Origin: Thermohalobaculum sp963822985
Lineage (GTDB): Bacteria > Pseudomonadota > Alphaproteobacteria > Rhodobacterales > Rhodobacteraceae
DNA length: 64,000 nucleotides
NCBI GenBank assembly: GCA_963822985.1
Contig: CAWGJU010000006.1
Location: 744,001 to 808,000 of the forward strand
Reading direction: 5' to 3'
Shown: piece by piece, positions 1-6,688 of the stretch
How positions within the stretch are numbered: the stretch's first letter is position 1
Layout: the number at the start of each line of letters is the position of its first letter
Notes under the pieces: generated by a model
Told to the model about the DNA's origin: nothing
Databases searched by the model: none
Seen by the model: only the letters and a program-made list of their open reading frames with translations
Translations under genes and position numbers: made by a program

Positions 1-551
1 TCCTCGCGCGCCGACCAGTCGACGACCTCGATCGGGCCGCCGATCTCCTGAGCGATCTCTTCGGCGCGAGCGCGCGTCCGGTTGGCGATGCGCAAGGCGG
101 GCGCACCCGAGGCGAGCAGGACGTAAGCGGCTGCCCGTGCAGCGCCGCCGGCGCCGAGCAGGACCGCCGGACCGTCGGAGGGTTGCCAGGCAGGCGCCCC
201 GGCACGAAGGTTGGCCATGAAGCCGAAGGCGTCCGTGTTGTCGGCCTCGATCGACCCATCCTGCCCGAAGATCAGCGTGTTCGCCGCACCGATCGCCCGG
301 GCAGCCTCGCTCGCCCGGTCGGCGAGCGCCAGCGCCCGCCGTTTGTGCGGAACCGTGACGTTCACGCCCCGGAAGCCCGCCCGGGGCAAGGCGCCGAGCA
401 CCGTCGAGAACGCGTCGGGTGCGATGCGGAGCGGCACGTAATGGCCGGCGATGCCGTGCTCGGCAAGCCAGTGCGCAAAGAGCACCGGCGATTTGCTGTG
501 GCCGATCGGAAAGCCACAGACGCCGGCGAGGAGGGGCCGGTCGTCGCTCAC
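1..551 (-). CDS. aroE: Shikimate dehydrogenase AroE, C-terminus cut off by window edge
   Basis: NADP-dependent reduction of 3-dehydroshikimate to shikimate in aromatic amino-acid synthesis. The reverse strand reads through from a GTG at 551. Visible marks are the SxS substrate-binding element (GHSKSPV) near residue 20, the NVTVPHK segment with the catalytic Lys, an EADNTDAFGF segment with the catalytic Asp, and the dinucleotide-binding GAGGAARA loop with NRT after it. The 3' end lies outside the window. The start codon overlaps the maf stop as GTGA, so the gene is translationally coupled to maf. The order ppsR-maf-aroE leading away from hemE matches the left flank of the Caulobacter origin. 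Confidence 0.93.
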   Translation of the reverse strand, partial: MSDDRPLLAGVCGFPIGHSKSPVLFAHWLAEHGIAGHYVPLRIAPDAFSTVLGALPRAGFRGVNVTVPHKRRALALADRASEAARAIGAANTLIFGQDGSIEADNTDAFGFMANLRAGAPAWQPSDGPAVLLGAGGAARAAAYVLLASGAPALRIANRTRARAEEIAQEIGGPIEVVDWSARE

Positions 552-1141
552 TCCACCAGAACCCCACGGGCGCGGAGGAAGCCCAGCACCTCGAGCAATG
601 GCAGGCCGAGGACAGTGAAGTAGTCGCCCTCGACGCGCGAGAAGAGCTGCGCGCCGATCCCCTCGAGGTGATAGGCGCCGACGCTCGTCAGCGCCGCGTC
701 CCCTACGCGCGCGAGATAGTGGTCGAGAAAGCCGTCCGAAAACGGCCGCATGACCAGCCTCGCCGTGCCGACATGCCGCCAGACGGGCCCGCCCTGCAGG
801 ACGATGACTGCGGCGGATAGAAGGTCGTGCCGGCCGCCGCGCAGACGCTCCAGCTGCGCGCGCGCCTCCTCGAGGGTGGCGGGCTTGTCCAGGATCTCGC
901 CACGATGGACCAGCACCTGGTCAGCGCCAAGCACGAGCGATGCTTGGTGCCGCGCTCCGACCCGAATGGCCTTCAACTCGGCGAGCTTGTCGGCGACATC
1001 GCGGGGCGGCGCCCCCTCGGCGAGCAGGGCCGCCTTGACGGCGGCCTCGTCGATCCGCGCCGGTTCGACGGCCACAGGGACACCGGCGTTACGCAGCAGG
1101 TCGGCGCGGATCGCGCTCGCGCTCGCCAGCACGACACTCAT
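548..1141 (-). CDS. maf: Maf-family nucleotide pyrophosphatase
   Basis: House-cleaning nucleoside triphosphate pyrophosphatase of the Maf/YhdE/YceF family, 197 aa. It starts with the conserved VLASAS(x)R loop at residues 4-9. It contains LVLGADQVLV (Maf-typical GADQ), DKPATLEEAR, and a C-terminal YHLEGIGAQLFSRVEGDYFT segment, where members have the EGxGxxLF..IxGxYxxVxGLP pattern. The ATG at 1141 overlaps the ppsR stop (ATGA), which decides the start; a longer frame runs upstream inside ppsR but is not conserved. It is the middle gene of a leftward ppsR-maf-aroE operon. Confidence 0.93.
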   Translation of the reverse strand: MSVVLASASAIRADLLRNAGVPVAVEPARIDEAAVKAALLAEGAPPRDVADKLAELKAIRVGARHQASLVLGADQVLVHRGEILDKPATLEEARAQLERLRGGRHDLLSAAVIVLQGGPVWRHVGTARLVMRPFSDGFLDHYLARVGDAALTSVGAYHLEGIGAQLFSRVEGDYFTVLGLPLLEVLGFLRARGVLVE

Positions 1142-1995
1142 CCGTCCAGCCGGCCCCTGCCGCGCAGGATGACGAGGATCGCCGCCGCCGTCTCCTCGAT
1201 CGAGCGCGTCGTGACGTCGATGACCGGGATCTCGTGCCTGTCGAAAAACAGCCGGGCGTCCGCGACCTCGACGCGGATCCGGGCGAGATCGGCATAGTCC
1301 GCGGCAAAACCCGCGCCGACCGCCTCGAGCCGCTGGGAGCGGATCTGGCCAAGGCGCGCCGGGCTGGCAGTGAGGCCGACAACCGGAACCCCAGCCTCGA
1401 TCGCGGCGAAGAGCGCCCGATCGGGCTCGGTCTTCGGCAGCAGCGGGACATTCGCCGCCTTGATGCCTCGATAGGCGAGATAGATGCATGTCGGCGTCTT
1501 CGAGGTTCGGGATACACCCGTCAAGATCACATCGGCCTGCAGCAGGCGCTGGCCGAGCGCGCCATCGTCATGCGCCGTGGCGAAGTCGAGCGCCGAGATG
1601 CGGTTGAAATGGTCAGAGGTCACGCGATGCTGCAGGCCTGCCCGTTCAGCAGGCGGCTCGCCAAGATGCTCGGAAAGCGCCGCGATGACGGGGTCGAGGA
1701 CCGACGTCGCCCTGACGCCCAGACGCTCGCAGGCCTGCAGCAGCTGCAGGCGGCGCTGCGCGTCGGCGACTGTGTAGAGGACGGCGCCGGGGTGCAGCCC
1801 GAGCTCGTCGATCGCCGCCCGCATCTCGGCCGCCGTCCGAATCATCACCGACACGTGCAGCTCTGGGGCGACGCGCTGAAAGCGGGCGAGCGCCGCGCGA
1901 ACCACGGCATTCAGCGTCTCCCCCGTCGAGTCCGACACCAGGTGGACGTGCAGCGTGCTCGATCTGGCCGATCCCGGCTCTGTCATACGGGTCAT
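1138..1995 (-). CDS. ppsR: Pyruvate, phosphate dikinase regulatory protein (DUF299)
   Basis: Bifunctional kinase/pyrophosphorylase family that switches PPDK or PEP synthase on and off. At about 285 aa it has the family's usual length. Visible marks are the N-terminal HLVSDSTGET, the P-loop-like LTGVSRTSKTPT near residue 150, and AYRGIKAANVPL with PKTEPDRALF after it. ATG 1995 (AGGGA four bases upstream) or ATG 1986 could be the start; I chose 1995. This is the family called RP001 in Rickettsia and the first gene left of the Caulobacter origin. It diverges from hemE across a 423-bp non-coding stretch. Confidence 0.92.
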   Translation of the reverse strand: MTRMTEPGSARSSTLHVHLVSDSTGETLNAVVRAALARFQRVAPELHVSVMIRTAAEMRAAIDELGLHPGAVLYTVADAQRRLQLLQACERLGVRATSVLDPVIAALSEHLGEPPAERAGLQHRVTSDHFNRISALDFATAHDDGALGQRLLQADVILTGVSRTSKTPTCIYLAYRGIKAANVPLLPKTEPDRALFAAIEAGVPVVGLTASPARLGQIRSQRLEAVGAGFAADYADLARIRVEVADARLFFDRHEIPVIDVTTRSIEETAAAILVILRGRGRLDG

Positions 1996-2136
1996 GATGT
2001 CCCTGGCCGGGGTCCCACCGCAATGGCTGTAAATCACGGGAAGAGAGGGGAGCGATTGGCCCCTTCCCAGCTCGATCCCCTGGAGAAGGGCAGTTGTTCG
2101 TCCTGTCCCAAACGGGAGGCGCTTTGTCCACCGCGC

Positions 2137-2145
2137 TGTGGAAAA
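2137..2145 (-). promoter_or_regulatory. DnaA-box-like sequence
   Basis: TGTGGAAAA, whose complement TTTTCCACA matches the TTATCCACA consensus at eight of nine positions. An opposed weaker match, TTGTCCACC (seven of nine), ends five bases to its left at 2124-2132. Both lie in the putative origin. Confidence 0.5.
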
Positions 2146-2328
2146 ATTCCGCGGCGATCGGGCGTGGTCGCGCTGCGGCGGAACGGCGCTGGATCCGAAG
2201 AACCCGGAAGTTCTCGCAAGCCTTTGATCCGTTGAGAGGAAAAATGCGACGCTTCATGGTTTTTCTCCTTCGGCTCTGAAATCGGCGCCTGCTGCGGCGG
2301 CGACGAGCGCTGCATAACTCTGTGCACT

Positions 2329-2395
2329 GAATCTGGTTTCCGGTAATCCCCATGACTCGGTGGACCAGCTACCAAGACAACGACTCTTAAGAGTC
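2329..2395. promoter_or_regulatory. Cluster of four GANTC (CcrM-type) methylation sites
   Basis: GAATC at 2329-2333, GACTC at 2354-2358, GACTC at 2382-2386 and GAGTC at 2391-2395. The last two form the arms of a perfect 14-bp palindrome, GACTCTTAAGAGTC (2382-2395). The cluster ends 23 bp before hemE. In Caulobacter, GANTC methylation reports the replication state of the origin. This role is inferred here. Confidence 0.6.
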
Positions 2396-2418
2396 CTTTG
2401 AAGGATTGCGCGTGACGC

Positions 2419-3450
2419 ATGGCAACGAGCGATAAGAAACTGCTCCGGGTCCTCGGCGGCGAAGCGGTCAGCCCGCCGCCGATCTGGCTGATGCGTCAGG
2501 CCGGTCGCTACCTGCCGGAGTATCGACAGGTCCGGGAGAAGGCCGGGAGCTTCCTCGATCTTTGCTACACGCCGGAACTGGCCGCAGAGGTGACGCTGCA
2601 ACCGATCCGGCGGTTCGGCTTCGATGCGGCGATCCTCTTCGCCGACATCTTGCTGATCCCTCACGCGCTGGGGCTCGAGCTGCGCTTTGTCGAGGGCGAA
2701 GGGCCGCGGTTGCGCTGGCCTGGCAGCTCGGTCGACATCGACACGCTCAGATCTGCCGACGAGATCGACGCGACCCTCGCACCGATCTACGAAACTGTGC
2801 GCGCGCTGGGCGCCGCCCTGCCGGCCGAGACGGCCCTCATCGGGTTCGCAGGCGCGCCATGGACGGTCGCGACATACATGATCGCCGGGCGCGGAACCCC
2901 GGACCAGGGACCAGCACGGCGGCTCGCCTTCGAGGATCCGGCGCGTTTCGAGGCGCTGATCGAGAGGCTGACCGAGGCGACGATCCATTATCTTGACGGC
3001 CAGGTCCGGGCAGGTGCCGAGGCAGTTATGCTCTTCGACAGCTGGGCGGGCGTTCTCACGCCGCCGCTGTTCGACTGTTTCGCGGTGCAACCGGTGCGTC
3101 GGATCGTCGACGCGCTGCAGGCGCTGCACCCGGCACTGCCCGTCATTGGGTTCCCGCGCGGCGCGGGAGCCCTCTACGACGGCTTCGCACAGGCGACGGG
3201 CGTGGCCGGCGTGGGGCTCGACGCGCAGATGCCGCTCGGCTGGGCGCGCGCGGCGCTGCCCGGGACGGCGCTGCAGGGCAATCTCGACCCGATGCTGATG
3301 GTGGTCGGCGGCGACGCTATGACCGAGGAGGCGCGCCGGATCGTGCGCGAGATGCACGGGCATCCGCATGTCTTCAACCTCGGCCATGGCATCACGCCGG
3401 ACGCCGACCCGCGCCATGTCGAGGCGCTGGTCGAAGCGGTTCGCAGATGA
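2419..3450 (+). CDS. hemE: Uroporphyrinogen decarboxylase
   Basis: Converts uroporphyrinogen III to coproporphyrinogen III in cytoplasmic haem synthesis. The 343-aa length is normal. The signature PIWLMRQAGRYLPEYR lies near residues 21-36. The conserved Asp in FADILLIPHALG, the substrate-loop GFAGAPWTVATYMI, and the C-terminal FNLGHGITPDADP are also visible. It is the first gene right of the putative origin, as in Caulobacter. Its TGA overlaps the hemJ start (ATGA), so the two haem genes are coupled. The frame is intact. Confidence 0.96.
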   Translation: MATSDKKLLRVLGGEAVSPPPIWLMRQAGRYLPEYRQVREKAGSFLDLCYTPELAAEVTLQPIRRFGFDAAILFADILLIPHALGLELRFVEGEGPRLRWPGSSVDIDTLRSADEIDATLAPIYETVRALGAALPAETALIGFAGAPWTVATYMIAGRGTPDQGPARRLAFEDPARFEALIERLTEATIHYLDGQVRAGAEAVMLFDSWAGVLTPPLFDCFAVQPVRRIVDALQALHPALPVIGFPRGAGALYDGFAQATGVAGVGLDAQMPLGWARAALPGTALQGNLDPMLMVVGGDAMTEEARRIVREMHGHPHVFNLGHGITPDADPRHVEALVEAVRR

Positions 3451-3918
3451 GGCTTGCGATGAGCGCGGTGCAGGACTGGCTAGCTGAGGCCTATCTCTGG
3501 CTGAAGGCGTTCCACGTCGTGGCAGTGATCGCCTGGATGGCGGGCCTGTTCTACCTGCCAAGGCTCTTCGTCTATCACGCCGAGCGCGCACGCTCCGGCG
3601 GCGAGCTCGACGAGACGCTTGAAGGTGATGGAGCAAAGGCTCCTCCGGTTTATCATGAACCCGGCGATGGTCGCGGCCTGGACCTTCGGCCTCCTGATGG
3701 TCGGAGCCGGGGTGCTCGACTGGTCGCGTGGCTGGGTCTGGGTCAAGGCGGCCCTGGTCATCGCAATGACCTGGTTCCACCACTCGCTGGCGCTATGGCG
3801 AAAGGACTTCGCCGCGGACCGAAACACGCGCCCGGGCCGCTACTATCGCGTGGCGAACGAGATTCCCACGCTGTTGGTGATTATCATCGTCGTCATGGCG
3901 GTCGTGGAGCCGTTCTGA
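3447..3918 (+). CDS. hemJ: Protoporphyrinogen oxidase HemJ (one-base insertion)
   Basis: Membrane protoporphyrinogen IX oxidase of the HemJ type, about 156 aa once corrected. The first frame encodes LKAFHVVAVIAWMAGLFYLPRLFVYH, with the conserved His of the first helix. It then breaks at about 3619-3620, where CGCTTGAAG would have to be CGCTGAAG. The next frame continues VMEQRLLRFIMNPAM and two or three more hydrophobic segments, through RKDFAADRNTRPGRYYRVANEIPT to the stop at 3918. Removing one T gives the full family sequence, so this is most likely a sequencing insertion. The gene follows hemE with a start/stop overlap. Confidence 0.85.
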
Positions 3919-3939
3919 CCGGTTTCGATCGGGCGGCGG

Positions 3940-3969
3940 TTGACAAAGCGTCCGAGCGCGACGTATATG
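3940..3969 (+). promoter_or_regulatory. Sigma-70-type promoter for rho
   Basis: A perfect TTGACA (3940-3945) and TATATG (3964-3969) are separated by 18 bp, just downstream of hemJ. This would give rho a leader of about 100 nt. Such leaders are common for rho, which attenuates its own expression in several bacteria. Confidence 0.6.
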
Positions 3970-4072
3970 CTTGGCGTCGGGTGCCCGCTTCGGCGCCGCC
4001 ATTGGTATGGTGGATCTCCCGGCGTCTCTCCTTCCTCCCGATGCATCGCCAGACTGGCGCTGGACCCCACGA

Positions 4073-5339
4073 ATGACCGAACAGAAGCTTTCCGACCTCA
4101 AGGCGAAATCGCCGGCTGATCTGCTTGCATTGGCCGAAGAGCTTGAAATCGAAGCCGCCGCTTCGATGCGCAAGCAAGACATGATGTTTGCCATCCTCAA
4201 GGAACTGGCCGAGGAAGATGTCGAGATAATCGGCAGCGGCGTGCTCGAAGTCCTGCAGGATGGCTTTGGTTTTCTTCGTTCTTCGGACGTGAATTACTTG
4301 CCAGGCCCCGACGATATTTATCTAAGCCCTTCACAGATACGACGTTTTGCGTTGCGGACGGGAGATACCATCGAGGGGCCGATCAGGGCGCCAAAGGACG
4401 GCGAACGATACTTCGCTCTTCTGAAGGTCAACACGATCAACTTCGAGGATCCCGAGAAGGCGCGCCACAAGGTGCACTTCGATAACTTGACACCGCTCTA
4501 TCCGGACGAGCGGTTCAAGATGGAGATCGAGGACCCCACGATCAAGGATCGATCGGCGCGGGTGATCGACTTGGTGGCGCCGATCGGCAAGGGCCAGCGC
4601 TGCCTGATCGTGGCGCAGCCGCGCACCGGCAAGACTGTCCTGCTCCAGAACATCGCGCACTCGATCGAGCGGAATCACCCCGAGTGCTATCTGATCGTGC
4701 TGCTGATCGATGAGCGGCCGGAAGAGGTGACGGACATGCAGCGCTCGGTGCATGGCGAAGTGGTCTCGTCCACCTTCGACGAGCCGGCAACGCGCCATGT
4801 GGCGGTCTCCGAGATGGTGATCGAGAAGGCGAAGCGCCTGACCGAACATGGTCGCGACGTGGTTATCCTGCTCGAACTCGATCACCCGCTTGGGCCGCGC
4901 CTACAACACGGTGGTGCCGAGCTCGGGCAAGGTGCTGACGGGCGGCGTCGACGCCAACGCGCTGCAGCGGCCGAAACGGTTCTTCGGCGCGGCGCGCAAC
5001 ATCGAGGAGGGCGGATCGCTGACGATCATCGCGACCGCGCTGATCGACACCGGCAGCCGGATGGACGAAGTGATCTTCGAGGAGTTCAAGGGTACCGGCA
5101 ACTCGGAGATCGTTCTCGACCGCAAGGTCGCGGACAAGCGCGTTTTCCCGGCGATGGACATACTGAAATCCGGCACGCGCAAGGAAGAGCTGCTGGTCTC
5201 CAAGGGGGACCTTACGAAGATGTTCGTCCTGCGGCGCATCCTGAACCCAATGGGCACGACCGACGCCATCGAGTTCCTCCTCGGCAAGTTGAAGCAGACC
5301 AAGACGAATGGCGAGTTCTTCGACTCGATGAATGCCTGA
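4073..5339 (+). CDS. rho: Transcription termination factor Rho (one-base insertion)
   Basis: Hexameric RNA helicase and ATPase; about 421 aa after correction. N-terminal Rho helix domain (LKAKSPADLLALAEELEIE), cold-shock-like RNA-binding domain (GVLEVLQDGFGFLRS), then the ATPase with Walker A QPRTGKTVLL near residue 185 and Walker B region YLIVLLIDERPEEVTDM. The frame breaks at 4874-4879: GAACTC should be GACTC, which restores VVILLDSITRLGRAYNTVVPSSGK. The second frame then runs to the normal C-terminus at 5339. Rho is very probably essential here, so the break is read as a sequence error. The start ATG 4073 is set by the conserved MTEQKLSDLK. The last codons overlap the mnmE start by 8 bp. 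Confidence 0.93.
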
Positions 5340-6672
5340 GGAACGGCGGAAGGTCTCGACCGCAGCCGGGTTCGTTCCCGACACGATCTTCGCGCCGGCG
5401 ACCGGGATTGCCCCGTCGGCGATCGCCGTCATCCGCCTTTCGGGTCCGAGGGCGCATGAGAGCCTATGCCGCTTGATCGGCGATCCTCTGCCAGCTTGGC
5501 GAACCTTGGTGCTGCGCGACCTTCGCGGGGCCGACGGATCGGTGATCGACCGGGCGATGGTGGCGGTCTTCCCGGAGGGGGCCAGCTACACTGGTGAGGC
5601 GATGGCTGAGATCCAGTGCCATGGAAGCCGCGCCGTGACTACCGATATCGTGGCGGAGTTGTCAAACGTGCCCGGCTGTCGGCTGGCCGAGCCGGGCGAG
5701 TTCACGCAGCGCGCCTTACTCGGCGGACGGATGGATCTGACGGAGGTTGAAGGCCTCGCCGACCTCATAGCGTCCGAGACGAGCGAGCAGCGACGCCAGG
5801 CCCTGCGGATTCAGTCGGGCGCCGTCTCGCGGCGCGCCGAAGGGTGGCGCGAAGCCTTGCTGCGGGCGCGCGCTCTGATCGAGGTGACGATCGACTGGGC
5901 GGACGAGGATGTCCCGGAAGACGTGCTGCCCGAGGTGGCGCGGCTGCTGGAAGAACTTCAAAGCGACATCGAGAAGGAGCTTTCGCATTCCGGGCCCGCC
6001 GAGCGCATGCGTTCGGGGTTCGAGGTGGCGATTGTCGGCCCGCCCAACGTGGGGAAATCCTCGTTGTTGAACGCAATCGCCGGCCGGGACGCCGCGATCG
6101 TCTCGGAGATCGCGGGCACGACGCGGGACGTCATCGAGGTCCGTTTCGATCTGTCGGGGCTGCCTGTTCTTTTTCTCGACACTGCCGGCATCCGGGAAGC
6201 GCGGGACGGGATAGAAGGGCTCGGCATTGACCGTGCGAAACGCCGTGCGGCCGCCGCTGACCTTCGATTGATCCTGGCGTCTTCGGATGCGGCTGCGGAA
6301 AGTGACGAGGGCCTCTGGCGCGGCGGAGATATCCACGTCTGGTCGAAATGTGATCTGGGTCCGGGCGACGGTGATGTTTCGGTGTCCGCCTGCGAGGGAA
6401 TGGGTATCGAGCGCCTTTTGCATATGGTCAAAGCCCGCTTGGCGGAGCGCGCGGGGCAAGCCGGGGTGCTGGGACACATGCGCCAGCAGAAGGCCGCGGA
6501 GGGTGCGCTGCAGCGTGTTTGCGCGTCCCGCGTTATGCTAGGCACAGAGGCAGCGGAACACGTAGCGGAGGAGCTTCGGTTGGCGTCTCAGGAGTTGGAT
6601 AGGCTGGTCGGCCGGATTGGCGTGGAGGACGTTCTCGGTGAGATCTTCGGCGGGTTCTGCCTGGGCAAGTAG
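5332..6672 (+). CDS. mnmE: tRNA-modifying GTPase MnmE (TrmE)
   Basis: With MnmG, installs the cmnm5 group on wobble U34 of tRNAs. The 446 aa comprise an N-terminal folate-binding domain (DTIFAPATGIAPSAIAVIRLSG, then SYTGEAMAEIQCHG), a helical domain interrupted by a G domain with G1 GPPNVGKSS near residue 234, G2 IAGTTRDVIE, G3 DTAGIRE and G4-like SKCD, and the invariant C-terminal FCLGK with the catalytic Cys. It overlaps the end of rho by 8 bp and sits directly upstream of mnmG, its enzymatic partner. The frame is intact. Confidence 0.96.
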   Translation: MPEERRKVSTAAGFVPDTIFAPATGIAPSAIAVIRLSGPRAHESLCRLIGDPLPAWRTLVLRDLRGADGSVIDRAMVAVFPEGASYTGEAMAEIQCHGSRAVTTDIVAELSNVPGCRLAEPGEFTQRALLGGRMDLTEVEGLADLIASETSEQRRQALRIQSGAVSRRAEGWREALLRARALIEVTIDWADEDVPEDVLPEVARLLEELQSDIEKELSHSGPAERMRSGFEVAIVGPPNVGKSSLLNAIAGRDAAIVSEIAGTTRDVIEVRFDLSGLPVLFLDTAGIREARDGIEGLGIDRAKRRAAAADLRLILASSDAAAESDEGLWRGGDIHVWSKCDLGPGDGDVSVSACEGMGIERLLHMVKARLAERAGQAGVLGHMRQQKAAEGALQRVCASRVMLGTEAAEHVAEELRLASQELDRLVGRIGVEDVLGEIFGGFCLGK

Positions 6673-6674
6673 GC

Positions 6675-6688
6675 GTTTCACGTGAAAC
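6675..6688. promoter_or_regulatory. parS centromere site overlapping the mnmG start
   Basis: Perfect palindrome GTTTCACGTGAAAC, extending to 16 bp with the flanking C and G (6674-6689). It matches the near-universal ParB-binding parS consensus GTTNCACGTGAAAC. The GTG start of mnmG (6682-6684) lies inside the right half. It is 4.3 kb from the putative origin and 2.5 kb upstream of parA. Confidence 0.9.

Larger units (their letters stand above)
1996..2418. other. Putative chromosomal replication origin (Cori-like) between ppsR and hemE
   Basis: This is the longest non-coding gap in the window. It separates leftward ppsR-maf-aroE from rightward hemE-hemJ-rho and the genes after it, the position and polarity of the mapped Caulobacter crescentus origin. 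It holds a DnaA-box-like TGTGGAAAA (2137-2145), a weaker opposed TTGTCCACC (2124-2132), a TCCCCA that matches the Caulobacter W-box (2347-2352), four GANTC sites between 2329 and 2395, and two stretches that are about half A/T (2241-2280 and 2311-2350). Two parS sites and parAB follow within 9 kb. It must also carry the promoters of both divergent genes. No CtrA TTAA-N7-TTAA site was found. Confidence 0.72.

Noticed and set aside
2034..2257. Short minus-strand frame in the origin gap starting MKRRIFPLNG after a GGAG
   Set aside because: It has a good ribosome-binding site, but the frame shows no conservation I recognise, passes through the putative DnaA boxes, and continues out of frame into ppsR.
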